From Microvelia longipes (taxonomy: Eukaryota > Arthropoda > Insecta > Hemiptera > Veliidae): 64,000 nt of DNA. The notes beneath the pieces were generated by a model that worked only from the letters and a program-made list of their open reading frames with translations, did not search any database and was not told where the DNA came from. The position numbers and the translations under genes are program-made. Location of the stretch: the NCBI GenBank assembly GCA_018340805.1, contig JACMZG010000008.1, positions 80,539,542 through 80,603,541 of the forward strand. The letters run 5' to 3'. This document shows, in pieces, positions 44,826 through 56,810 of the stretch; positions within the stretch are counted from its first letter, which is position 1; each line of letters starts with the position of its first letter.

Positions 44826-45205
44826 GACTATTCGGCCCATCAGGGTATACACACCCTGGGGGACCCCTTTCAAGTGGGTTGCATCCACTTCCCTGTAATA
44901 ATTAATGAAAGATTGCGAAATCTTTTTAATACAAATACTATTCATATAGTCTTAGAGCATATCTTGGGCTGCGATCTCCGGACCTCCGGTGCCAAAATCG
45001 AGTGCCTATACGATTACGGCAATGGAGGCAAATATTCAATACGTATATATTTTTAATTTATCTTTTTTTTATTTTTTTTGTCCCAAAAAAAATCTTTACC
45101 TTTATGTTGTTTTCCTTGTTTTACCAATGTTAATCATAGTTGTTGCGTGGAGCTAATAATGTCTAATTAAGCACCACATTAAATAAATAAATAAATAAAT
45201 AAAAC
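44826..45205 (+). other. unidentified GC-richer, coding-like block with (AAAT)n tail
   Basis: 44826-45055 is much less AT-rich than its flanks (CATCAGGGTATACACACCC, TGCGATCTCCGGACCTCCGG). It supports an open frame ending YDYGNGGKYSIRIYF just before 45057. The region ends at (AAAT)n at 45180-45203, as many LINE 3' ends do. I favour the 3' end of an unrecognised retroelement over a host exon. It could be neither. Confidence 0.3.
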
Positions 45206-45305
45206 ATTTGCTGTTAGTTAGGATTGCCTCATAAAACCGATTAAATAATAAATAAATAAATAAATAAACCATTTATTAGCACAAATATATTTTTTTTTTA
45301 CATTT

Positions 45306-45308
<3 letters not shown>

Positions 45309-45387
<79 letters not shown>

Positions 45388-45400
45388 ATATTATATATTA
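45309..45400. repeat. (TA)n microsatellite
   Basis: About 90 bp of TA units with ATTATAT breaks. Confidence 0.95.
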
Positions 45401-47277
45401 AATAATAACCGAGTAATATTAATAACAAATAAGCCTCCGCTATTGCCTTGATTCATGCGCATCTATTTAACAATGATAAAATACGTATATTTGTTGAACA
45501 TAAATTTTTATACATTTTTTTTCAATGGAAAGAAAATTTTAGTGTTTTCAAATAAATGTACAAATCATATTGAATTTTCTATACCTGCTTTTTTTCACGT
45601 TTGGGGGAAAACTTTGAATAGTCGCTGTGATTTGTACTGTGCTTTATTCAAGAGAAAATGTCTTTATTCAATCTTTGTTGAACATTTGTTGAAAATCTTT
45701 GTCAACATTTTATATTTTCAAAGCTTTCTTTTGTAAAAATGGGTAAATACCTTTATTACCGAGTGGTTTTAGGTTTAACCTAAAAAGACGTTGGGTAATA
45801 TTATAAAAAATATGTTGAATGAATTTGTTGATAAATATTTTTGACGAAGATGATAAGTTTGCATTTAGTAAATACATTTAGAAGGAAATCTGAAATAAGG
45901 GAAATTGTTTTATGTTTTGGAAAACATTTTTTTGACAAAGAAGAAAAGCAATTTTGAGATCATGAATACACGTTGAAAATAGACCATGTTAAGCCCTTTT
46001 TGACAAGGTTTATTTTGAAACCTTCCAACAAATAACCTTTCACGAATGATTTTTTTAAAGCATCAAGCTAAACTGATAAGAACTCGGTAATATATAGGAT
46101 GCGGTGAAAACTCTCGCTAAATGTTGATATATGGTTCTTATAAGAGAATGTAAAGTCGGAGCATGCACGTCATTTACAATGCACCCCTAAGCTTTCAGCA
46201 TGCAAAAGGGAAAATCCTTATGATATAGTCTTTCTTTTCCCTCTTTTCCATGAAAAGCTATTCAGAACTCTATTGGTTATTCACCCGAAACCCATGTGTT
46301 GACAAATTGGAATAGCATTCATCCCCCTTATTCGGCTGAAAGATCATCTAATATGCACCCGCTGAATTACTTAAAAACCATGTAGTCACTTACTCAAAAT
46401 CAGCGAATTTCAAATATATATGTTGTAATTTTCTATTTCTTGTATGATCTATGGTTTGAATTTTAATTTAGTTATTATAGTAAATAAAAATTGTTACATA
46501 CATTTAAATATGACTACTGCCATTTTTATTTAACTAGAATCTGGTGCCTCAAATTAAAGTTTTATTTGGAATTAAAAATAATTTTATCTGTGTATTCAAG
46601 AAATTACTCATATGCACATTCTTCATACAAGAATTCGCTTAAATAAAAATAAGTAATAACTTACATATTCTTTTGTTAAAAGCATATCGTCATGTTTTTA
46701 AATAATCTACTATACTCTTATGTTCTTTTTACTAAACGTTAAACCTACCTATTGTCTGTCCCATATAAAGCTTAAAGATCTTGTTTATTACCCAATTCCC
46801 AAGCGTAAACGAGTTAACAATTCTATTGTATCCTTGACTAAAAACCGGGTGATTACTAAATGAAATGTTAAAATTTAGCAGCGAGGGAATAATACATGTT
46901 TAAACCCTCCCAACCATAGAATGTAGAATATTGAAATAAATGATTTCGAAGAATATGAGCTGTTTGAATAGAAATGACATTTTCACACTTTGGGTGTTCA
47001 GGGTAAAGAAAAACCTTTATAAGTAAGAAAATTATGCAAACTATTGTTCCATTTTATTACAAGGCTTTAGATATTCTTATTTTTGTTGAGTTTTATTCTT
47101 CTTGTGGTAGTAATATTATGGTATATTGATTTTTGTCTATTTTTATATTTGAAATGTTACTTAAGATCGACAAAGTAAAGAATAAAGAAAGAAATGAAGA
47201 AGAATCAGCCAAATGTTCTTTTTGTTACAACTTGCATATGGTAATTTGTAAACTTTTTGTCTTTATATAACTATTAA
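45401..47277. other. no gene seen
   Basis: Almost 1.9 kb of AT-rich sequence. The 93-codon frame 45455-45736 is hydrophobic with no recognised motif. Nothing here repeats elsewhere in the window. Confidence 0.4.
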
Positions 47278-47700
47278 ATCGGGTTCAGTGTACCTCGGTA
47301 CGTTTTCCCACCTTATCGGATTTGCTAAGTTCTTCAACACTATTTCTTCGGATTCGCATCCTCAGACAAGATAGGTCAATTTTATTCCTTCACCCATTCA
47401 CATGTTGACCGCGCTCAATGATCCTGACAAAAGTGATCCAAAAGCGTTAGGTATTCTAACCGTATCGAAATGATCATTGTATCCTTGTGTATTAAATAAA
47501 AAATACTAGATTTATTATTTTGATTTTTGACGAATTTTTCATTAACTTATTTCAGTTATTCCATAAAAATTAATCCTAATAATAAGATCATTCTTACACA
47601 TTATTGGTCTTATATATATATATGCGTGCCACACTTTAAATCATTTGATGTGTTTTATAAATTTTCTAAATTTTAGCTGAGTAATTTGTATCTTACTAGC
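47278..47700 (-). mobile_element. R1 copy M, 3' two-thirds
   Basis: Minus strand: the terminal TACCTCGGTACGTTTTCC, TTCTTCGGATTCGCATCC, TTCACCCATTCACATG and TTGACCGCGCTCAATG. GCGTTAGGTATTCTAACCG, TGCGTGCCACACTTTAAATC and GCTGAGTAATTTG follow. The 5' end is lost after 47700. Confidence 0.65.
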
Positions 47701-47836
47701 ACCCTGATATACTGACTGACTCTATCATGACTCACTGTCATTGTCAAAAAAAAAAATAGAATGTACCTTACTAACTATGATTTTGTTTCGCTTTAATGTC
47801 TTTCTCATAACTGTTTCTTTCTTTTAACTATTTCCG

Positions 47837-47925
47837 GCACTGATGATGGTCTCATGTTAGGTATAAAGTGCTATAAGTAAATTCATGTTTTTATGGAAAG
47901 ACTATTTTCCGTTAATTTCATGGGA
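47837..47925 (+). mobile_element. decayed Penelope-like remnant
   Basis: GGCACTGATGATGGTCTC and GTTAGGTATAAAGTGC align with the 11259 locus, but the GAA box has become TAA. GGAAAGACTATTTTC stands in place of GGAGAGAC. Confidence 0.45.
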
Positions 47926-47991
47926 TTTTCTGATTTCAATTTTTTACTTTTCCTTACATTTAGTTGATTTTATAATTTATGAACGATTTAT

Positions 47992-48732
47992 ACTTTCCCT
48001 CGATTATATCGTAGGTATGTAGGAAAAGTATCGTGTTAGCAAAAAAGTCCAAAACCGGGATGTCATCGAAATTATCTTTTTCAGGTATTTGTAAAGTCTC
48101 CTAAATGGTTTTCACGAAGTTTTCTATCTATGTGTGTGTGTGTGTGTGTGTTACACACACAATCGTAGCTCCCAGTGTATTTATGCTTGAGAGTTGAAAC
48201 AGTCGGTAGGTGTAGTTGTAATATCTGGTAAATATTTTTACCGGACAGCAGGTCATTAACCTGCAATAATAACTCAGCCAGTCATTATTTTCGAAAATTT
48301 TAAAAATTAAAATTTCGAAAAAAAAACATAAAACGCGGATAAATGATGCGGTCAGATTGATATTTGGCTCGCATTTAGTTATGTATAAGACTAACATATG
48401 TACCAAGTTTCTTCTCATTATTAGAATTAGTTCAAGTTTTATCAATTTACATGTGTACGTTTTTAAAAAAAAATTGTAAAAAATCGGAAAATAATCCAAT
48501 ATCTATACGCAATTAATTCGTACAATAAGTTTCGTTTTAATATGACAAGTATATCTATGATTTTTGTTGGATTATAAAAGATAAGCATCATTGAGCGTGG
48601 TCAGTTATGTATGGGTGACCGCTGAGAATATATATACTAATTGAGAACGAGCGAAACGAGTCCGAAGTAGGGAGGAAGAGCTAGCGAATCTAATGTGATG
48701 AGGAAAAGTTCCGAGATACCCTGCACCCGGTT
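47992..48732 (+). mobile_element. R1 copy N, complete
   Basis: Both ends are present: CTTTCCCTCGATTATATCG with TATGTAGGAAAAGTATCG at the start, and GATGAGGAAAAGTTCC, GAGATACCCTGCACCCGG at the end. The (TG)n tract has grown (48130-48152). The 123-codon minus frame 48128-48499 and the 61-codon frame 48081-48266 are antisense artefacts of this repeat. Confidence 0.85.
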
Positions 48733-51343
48733 TTTTCCAGTTAAGAATTAAAGGAATAGTTTTAAATGTAAGACAAGAAAAAAGTGTACAATATATACTT
48801 GAATCAATGTCTTAAAACGATGAAAGAAAATGTTTGCTTAAAATATAAAATAATGATACTGTAGCATAGATAGTAGACTCAAAGAAAATGAAAAGTACAA
48901 ATACATTTTCTTTTTATGTTTAAATAAAGTATGAGAAATAGAGACAAAAACAAGTAAAAAAAAGTTTAGATGTAAGAAGTACAGGGACGAAGCATGGAAG
49001 TTCGAAGAAGGTAGAGTAAACCTTGATTTCCTTTGCCTTAAATATCAAAAGCATCTAAAAGTCTTTCTTTATACTTTAGGATGTTTGAACAAGTTAACGA
49101 CAAAGGTAAATAATACGCATCAAAGTCCTGCAGAGTAAAACTCTGGCTTTCGGAAAGATGTATAAATAAAATGGATTTTCTTTTTAAGTCAAAGTGATTA
49201 GGAAAGAAAAGTAAGGTTTTATAACCTAGGCTGTTAATATTTTGACTTTCTCTGTAAATTACTGATCTTCTTTAAAACGTGGAAAGGTGTATTGATGAGG
49301 ATGTTTAATAGGTTCTTTTGAATTTTTATAAATAAGGAAAAGTCTTTTAATTTTTCTAATGAAAACTATTGAATGATTTGTGGCTTTTCATTTCTAATAT
49401 CAATGAATGTTAAAGGATGTTATTATGTTCCAGCCATGTCCTGCGTTGGCAAATTTTTGTCCACGTTGGAGAAAAATTGCCAGTATGTAGTTGATAACTT
49501 ATTAAAATCAAATAATAGGAAAATTGAAAGCTGGAAGTTTTAGAATACTTTTTACCTCTTTGGATTTCATATCTCATCCTTAGAATGGGAAGAAAAAAAA
49601 CCTTTTCTCCTAGCATAAAGGTTGCTAAGACGATAATAGAAGCCAGACAATTCGATATCTCGGTAAAAAGGATCTCTTGAATGATGTTAACAAGAGTTTT
49701 AATGATAACTGACGCCACGCATTTAAAGATCTCGGTATAAGGAACCACTCAAGAACAATTAAGAAGTTTATTATAAGATTTCTTCTACTAGTTCATATTT
49801 TAAGTTAAACTCCGTTTTTGAATATTTTTGCTCATAGATAAAAAATTTGATATTTGTTTGATTTTCTATTTGCTTATTATAGATTATTTGCTTGAACTCC
49901 AGTGTTACCCTGATACATATGTTCTGTAGCAGGTAGAAAAAAGTTAAAATTTATTACCAAATCATTATGATTCAAAATCATAAGTAATATTAATACCCTG
50001 CGTTTATCATCTTAAATTTGAAAATTCTTTTTACCATTTTAAAGCAGTTTTCGTTTTTCCGCACCCTTCTTTGAATTTTCAAACAGCTTTCCTTGTAAGG
50101 AAACTTTAAAAAATTAATTCTGTTTATTTAAATGATGTTCTTTTTTTCGAAAATTAAGAAAAAGGGGGTGTTGCGAGGAAACCTACTAGAATTTTAATTA
50201 AAATTAACTCCTTCTGTGATCCAAAAGTTGAAAAGGTTACAGTGTCGCAGTTTTTTAACTTTTTTTAATTTATTTCTTTTTTGCGAGAGGTTTAAGAGGG
50301 GGGGGGGATAAGAATATAAGATTAAAATTTATTGCATAGCTTTTCCAGAGGTGAAGAAATCTAAACACATAATAAATCTAAGCAATGAGTGATGACATTA
50401 ATTAAGGGACTCAAAAGAAGTAAATTCTGCTGGGTTTTCTACTAAAAATGAGTTTTAACCTGGTTTATGTAAAACTACTTATATCTTATCATTAAAGTTT
50501 GTTAAGTCAAAAATCATTAAAAATGTTTAATCGGCAAATTATTATTAGCTTTTTTAAGACGATGAAAAAGAAGAAAAGCATTTAATTATTTTTTAAGAAA
50601 TTAAAAAATAAATAAAAAAGATTTATAAAAATGAAAAAATAATCATTATTATTTTTAATGATTGAAAAATAAGGAGAAGTGAGATAAACGAGTAATGAAA
50701 AATAAATAAAAAATTATTTTTATTTATTTTTTATACGGAAAGTCAATTGCTTGATGAAAATGAAATAAAAATTAAATATTATGTCAAACAATATTTATAG
50801 AATTCAATGAAATAAATTATTTGATTTGAAAATTTAAGTGAAAATAAATAAAAATATTAAGAAAGAAGAAATTAAATATAATATTAAGGAAAATAATTAT
50901 TTAAAATGAGGAGCATTAAATAATAAGAATAAATTATAATTAGATAAGATTCAGTACATTGTAAAGAAGGGTTTTTTAACATAAAAATGTAAGAAAAAAT
51001 TAAATAAGCATTTTTTTTTGTAAGAAATATTATTTGAAAGTTATTAAAATAAATAGTAAGGAAAATTATATATATTATATATTAAAATTATTATTACTCA
51101 CTGGTATGATGTTTTTATTTCTATTTGAAATAATAATTAAAGTTGGCGCTATATTTTAACTGTTGTAATTTAATAATTTTGATAATAAATGTACAATATA
51201 TTTTAATATGCAATATATAATAATATTGTATATTAATAATTGTAGTAATTTAATTTGTAGTAAAAACTAAAAGCCCAGCCCAGCTCGCGATCCTTAGACC
51301 TTTAAGTGTAGTAAGTGAATACGCATCGTTATCAGTAAAGAAA
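48733..51343. other. no gene called; 2.6 kb of unique sequence
   Basis: The left half (48740-50120) is less AT-extreme and holds a 112-codon minus frame at 49410-49748. Its start (TEIFKCVASVII...) and a later part (TEISNCLASIIV...) repeat at a 24-codon spacing, so it may be an old 72-bp tandem duplication instead of a protein. No splice context or known family was seen. 50560-51000 is A-rich on this strand (AATAAATAAAA-type). Confidence 0.35.
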
Positions 51344-52185
51344 TCGGATACGGGGTACCTCGGAACTTTTCCTCATCACATCAAATTAGCTACGCTTATC
51401 CTCCCTGCTTTGGACTCGCTTCGCTCTTCCTCAGAATATACAACACATCATATGTATGCTGCAATACCTCTTCGGACTCGCTTCGCTCGTCCTCAGATGT
51501 TGAATACATTCGTTTCATCCTCAGTTGTCACCCATACAGCATTGACCACGCTCAATGCTGCTTAACTTTTATAATTCAACAAAATTCATGGATAAACTTG
51601 TGATATTGAAACGAAACTTGGTGAACATATTTATTACGTAATGGTATACAATTTAACCGAATTTGAACTCAATTGCTTTATTTCCCGTTGTTATGCAATT
51701 TTTAAATTACGTACACAAGTCATTCGATAAAGTTTGAACTAATGCTGATAATAATATGAAACATAGCACATATGTTAGTCTTATACATACGAATCTTAAT
51801 CTATACATACACTACAAATCAATCTAATAACATCATTTTTTCGCGTTTTATGATTTTCGAAATTTTAGTCATTGGGGGTTAATGACTTTATAAACAATTT
51901 TTTCGAATAGCTTATCTGCAGCAATAGACTGATTGTTTTTCAAAGTTTCAGCTCTCTAGCATAAATGCACTGGGCGGTACGATGATAATAGACACACGTG
52001 TGTTTGCGTGTGTAGTTGTGTGTGCTTGTGTGAACATGCACACACAAATACTGATAGAAAACTTTGCAAAAACCACTCAGGAGGCCCTAAACGCCTGAAA
52101 CGAATAATTACGGTGACATCCCGTTTTCGGATTTTTTGCAATCTCAATACTTTTCCTTTATACCTATGGTATAAATAGGAAAAGT
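51344..52185 (-). mobile_element. R1 copy O, complete (842 bp), best preserved
   Basis: Read on the minus strand from 52185: the hairpin ACTTTTCCTATTTATACC and GGTATAAAGGAAAAG, TTTTCGGGAACGGGATGTCACC-like block in reverse order, TTTCAGGCGTTTAGGGCC, and TATGCTAGAGAGCTGAAAC. The GCATTGAGCGTGGTC block and two GGACGAGCGAAGCGAGTCCG units follow, then GATGAGGAAAAGTTCCG and GGTACCCCGTATCCGA. Both the inverted GAGGAAAAGT/ACTTTTCC pair and the 3' hairpin are intact, making this the best copy for judging structure. The 84-codon frame 51956-52210 is not a gene. Confidence 0.9.
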
Positions 52186-53336
52186 TATAAGTAACGGGTA
52201 AGAAAAGCAAGGAAATAAATAAATATTAAAATAAGAATACATAAAATAAATATTATTTTCATTTCATATTTAATTTTGATATACATTTTATTTGACATTA
52301 CAGCAAAAAACAATTGTTATGTTTATAATGTGTTATTTTCGAAATTTTAATTGATAACCCTGTTCTACTTTTCTCTTTAATGTAGAATAAGTGTTTTACT
52401 GCTTTAGGAATTTCCTCGAGCCTGCACGCCATCTCGCAATTCATCGGGATATAATAGACAGAAGGTTATAAATACTTGGTCGAGGTTATACAACCTTCAT
52501 CTCTTGTACTTAAAAACGAAAATAGAAATAGTAGTATAATGTATGTAAATATTATTTTTACATTTATGAACGTAATTATTGTTATACGTAGTTATTTGTA
52601 ATTTATTTGATTCCTGTATTATTCTCATTTTACTTTATTTTTAAACAGATTAAGTTACATTTATAAACCTTTAAAGAATTATACTTTCCAAATAACTTTA
52701 AAGTTAATGGTTTCTACTTTTTTTAGGTTCAAACTTTACTAAAGTTTAAATGTTGAAATGGCAGGTTGTAATGGATAAAAATTGGTTTCTTTTTTTGGAG
52801 TAAACGTCTCAATTGCGTGGAGAAGAAAATATATGTAATAGGATACAATTGTGCAAGCACGCACAAGGTTTGACTCGTTAGCTGAGGGAAGTCTAGATTT
52901 TGACTATTGGTGAATTACTTTGTTAGCATGTTTTACTATTTCATAAAGCTATTTCATGTATTATACTTTATTTTTTTAATTAATCAAAGTGAAAACATTA
53001 ACCTTGGCATTTGTCATGAGTGTTATATTTATTTTTAGTTTAATTAAGCTTACATTGACTTAGACTTACTTAATTTTTATTTTTATGTTCAATATTGAAT
53101 ACTTTGAACATACTTTGATACTTTGATTTTTATTCCAAAATGACGCTTATGAGGTTGTTCGAATGACGGAAGTACAGGGGGATTGGAGAGGGGAGTATCG
53201 AATTAAATTGGCTTTCTTATTCCATAAATATGTATAATTATAAGTTTATATGTATGTATGAATTTCTTTCCTTGCAAATAGCATAAAATAACTAATTAAG
53301 GATTTCTGAAATCGAAACGAAACTTATATCCTAAGT
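52186..53336. other. no gene seen
   Basis: AT-rich sequence. GGTTATAAATACTTGGTCG followed by AGGTTATACAACC near 52462-52495 forms an imperfect inverted repeat. Confidence 0.4.
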
Positions 53337-53549
53337 ATGCTAGATGCCTACATTATGAAATGTCAGTTAATGAAGAAGAGATATTTTTGCAAGATGTTAG
53401 AAATGTATAAGGTGATTCAATTCGATGTAAAACCAAGTGCATTCGGAGGTTATAACCTGACTTTTTTATTAATGACGTGCTACGTCATTGCAGGAATCTG
53501 TAAAGCCGGTCAAAATGTAACTCTAAAATTTTGTATTTATTATATGTAG
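53337..53549 (+). other. unrecognised 70-codon open frame, weakly chemoreceptor-like tail
   Basis: The frame has the segment KPSAFGGYNLTFLLMTCYV followed by an IAGICKAGQ tail. The spacing of a small/aromatic patch, NL, and a hydrophobic segment ending in Q loosely recalls the C-terminal end of arthropod gustatory receptors. The TYhhhhQF signature is not present, and CATTGCAG inside the frame may be a splice acceptor. This is weak resemblance from memory only. It may be a chance frame. Confidence 0.15.
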
Positions 53550-54057
53550 TCTTTAAAAAAATTACATCGATTACATAGTTATTTATTATTTTGGACCTAT
53601 TCCTCCTCAAAATCATTTATAACTTAAAATTAACCTATAAAGATTCATTAAAACAAAAACTTCAAACCCGAAGAAAATCACGATCACGTTTGGGATTAAT
53701 TCAATGAATGAATGAATTAGAGATAAGATATGTATGTAATAAGTACTCTAACTGTATATTTGTCCAAGTTTGTTATTTTAGTATATTGTTTCTATTTTTA
53801 TTCCCCTTCAGTTGTTTATATACTCTTTTTAATTATTTGCAACAAAAGTAATTATTATTTCTTTTAATGAGATACATTTTTATTTTATCGTTTTCTTTTT
53901 CAATATGGTGTGCAATTTTATTTTGTTGTGTTTATTATGTTTTCCTACTCTGTAACTTTTGCAGTCTTATGTTACATTTATGTCATAATTTTTATTATTT
54001 GTCATTAAAATTTTTTGAAGACTGCAGTCCTAAATAATAATAATTTATTTAATAATT
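53550..54057. other. no gene seen
   Basis: AT-rich spacer with a short (AATG)n near 53703. Confidence 0.4.
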
Positions 54058-54110
54058 CTTACAACATTTCGTTGAGCGAAGCACATCTTCAGGTGATTGA
54101 ATAAAAAATA
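54058..54110 (-). mobile_element. retroelement 3' remnant with CTGAAGA motif
   Basis: Minus strand: CACCTGAAGATGTGCTTCGC, TCAACGAAATGTTGTAAG and ATTATTAAATAAA. It matches the order of 40178-40230 in reverse orientation. Confidence 0.35.
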
Positions 54111-55449
54111 AAACTAAAATTGAAAATTGTAATACAAAATTTGTAATAACTACTCAATACCAAATGTAAAAATTAAAAATTTTTAAAGCGCAACTTATAA
54201 AATTGAAAATAATATATAATCAAAAAAATTATAATTATGTATATTATACCAGTAAAAAAATTCCCTTTTATTTGTTGTTGTTTTTTGTTTTATTCGATTA
54301 AGAAATTTTTTTTTACTTCGTTTGTTTTTCTTAAGTTTTAAAGTAGCTTAAGTTTTTAAGTATTTGTTTCATTATATTTTAATAAATAAATTTACCCCAT
54401 AATAACCAATATCCCTCGTTGAATACTCGGTTGTTCAATCTCAATTATATTAAAGTGCTGTCTTTTTTATCATTAACAACTTTTTCGTCAATTTTCAGTT
54501 TTAAAGACTACTATTGGAATGACCTTGAGCAACAAGAATTATGCTCTAAATACATCTTAGTTCTTTGTTGTATGATATTAATTTTCTGACTTGCTTATAC
54601 ATGTATGTCTAAGAAGCTCTATAAATTTCAATTGTGCAGTTTTAGGAAGATTTATATGGTTCTACACCTCTACACGCCACATTGCGTTCCATCCCGTCTG
54701 TCTTATCATCCTATAAATCAAGAGAGAAAGATTTTTCACCAACCTCTGCTTATCGTATGGAAAAGGTGGAAATGTTTTACCACTGCATTTTATCTAAATG
54801 AAATTTATGTTTTATGTGAATCTTTTCTCTTTAATTTTTTAAAAAAAACTCTAACCTAATTTTTTTCAACAAAAATAATGTAAACACGATTATACACATG
54901 TTTCTTGAAATGTTTGTAAATATGTTTTATTACTGATTTGTTTATGGACATTAACGTTTAATGATTTTTTTTGTACGTATGCGATTTTTTTAAACTTATA
55001 TCAACCCAGTTTGAATTGGGTTTAATGGAAATAAAATTCTAAACAAAAGCCAAAATATCTTTTATATTTTAAAATATAGAAGTGAGGTATAACCAGAGAT
55101 TCTTAAAATATACATAACTTTTTAACTTAGCATTTGGATTAAAATTGAAATTTTACATACAACTCAAAGTTGATTGTATCATATTATACAATCATATGAT
55201 GGTGATTACAAAATACTTAGTAAACTTGTGAATTTTGAATGAATAGAATGATTCTAAACGGAGTTAATTAAAGTTAATGTAAAGTAAAAAGTCCCTCTAC
55301 AAAAAATGTCTCTTTTTTTTGCCAAAGTTCTTTCAGCCTACACATCAGTGCAAAATCTACAAATAGGTACAAGAGAATAAATAAACCAAAACAAAATTGA
55401 ATTATACAAAAATATTGCAAATATCAATCAATCAGTTAGTCAATAATTA
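54111..55449. other. no gene seen
   Basis: AT-rich spacer. The 84-codon frame 54605-54859 (containing YTPHCVPSRLSYHP) is not recognised and has no splice context. Confidence 0.4.
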
Positions 55450-55513
55450 ATCGAAGAATCAGCTACTGTCGATACTTGCTGTTGCAAGTATCGACGGTAG
55501 CTGATTCTTCGAT
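55450..55513. repeat. 30-bp hairpin with 4-nt loop
   Basis: ATCGAAGAATCAGCTACTG at the left mirrors the right arm ending GCTGATTCTTCGATTGAT. There is a single mismatch (T opposite G) in the stem and the loop is TGTT. It would be a microRNA-precursor-sized stem if transcribed, but the tight loop also fits a small palindromic insertion. Confidence 0.75.
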
Positions 55514-56356
55514 TGATTTTTCAACTTGCGGTAAATATAACCTTTTTAATTTTAGTGAATAATTATTAATGTCAAAAATATATCTTCTAGAATAGGCACA
55601 CTCAGTACAAATTATTTATAAAAATACTACACTATTGCAGTCTCACTCACAGATATTACAATTACAGATTTGACATTTTTAATAACCTGTCTGTAACCAA
55701 ACAAACATTTCGTCATCCCAACACCTCATAAGCGTCATTTCCATGATTGAAATTCGTTAAAAGGATATGAACACAATTAAAAGCAATCGAGACCTTTGTT
55801 AAAAAATCAACGCTCTGACTTAGAATTAATCATGTTATTGTTATTGACGTACTGATTAAAGTTTTTAATATTTTTATTCATAACATGATAATCTGGAGAA
55901 AAACGTAAATATTCCATAACAAAGATTCTAGAAGGCTTTTGATAGGGTTTTCCTTTAATCAAGTGTACTATTTAAAAGAAAAGTAAAAGGGGATCGAGTT
56001 TTTGCGTATAACTATTTTTTACTGAAACAATGTAACTCTATTTTATACTTGGCTAAATTTAACATTTTAATAAAAAGAAAGTTTCAATTAGAATATCCTT
56101 TTCATATACAATTTTTCTTCACAATCATTTTTACATGGTAGATTTTCAATAGTTTTTTATCGATTTATTCATCAATAACAGGATTAATTTTCTGTAAAAC
56201 ACCTCTTGAATTCTCTATTCATGTTTTCCAACTATTGCTTCACAACTTTTTTTTTTTTTTCATAAATAAAGTATGTGCTCTTTGATGAAATTATAAAAGT
56301 TTATAAAATGAAACTTTGTATGTTTCTGTATAATTAACAAACAAGGACGTAAAAAA
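55514..56356. other. no gene seen
   Basis: AT-rich spacer. Confidence 0.4.
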
Positions 56357-56416
56357 TTATATATATATATATATATAATATAATATATAATAATATATAT
56401 ATATATATATATATAA
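56357..56416. repeat. (TA)n microsatellite
   Basis: About 58 bp of TA units, directly upstream of R1 copy P. Confidence 0.9.
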
Positions 56417-56798
56417 AAAATTATATTTAATTTTTTAAATGGAACGGCCTACCTCGGAACTTATCTTATCGGGGTTGCCTCGCTGATCCTCAAAACTTCG
56501 AACTAGCTTCGCTTGTGTACAAAATAGGAAAATATCCCACTACAAATTTGAGTAATTCTTTGGACTTGACACTCTTACACCTTTAAACATAACATGAACA
56601 TATTCGCGAACATGTTTGTTTTATTCCGTACAGTCACTCATTTTATTAATGTCCTCGTTCGATGTTGTATAATTTTATGTCGTATTGCAATGAACATAGT
56701 ATGATGGCAAATTTCAACTTAATTTGATGGTTGTACGATTCTGAACATTTTTTTAAAAAATGACTATTAATATTGATAAAAAAACTTAGCATGTTTAT

Positions 56799-56810
56799 AG
56801 GACCATATTA
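56799..56810 (+). repeat. 12-bp target-site duplication, left copy
   Basis: AGGACCATATTA is identical to 57087-57098. Confidence 0.8.

Noticed and set aside
48128..48499. 123-codon minus-strand frame
   Set aside because: It is antisense to R1 copy N, and other R1 copies do not keep this frame open.
49410..49748. 112-codon minus-strand frame
   Set aside because: No recognised family or splice sites. The internal 24-codon repetition suggests an old tandem duplication.
51328..52194. 11-bp near-identical direct repeats (GTTATCAGTAA, GTTATAAGTAA) around R1 copy O
   Set aside because: One mismatch, and other R1 copies show no comparable duplication. Probably chance in AT-rich sequence.
54605..54859. 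84-codon frame
   Set aside because: No recognised motif and no splice or promoter context.
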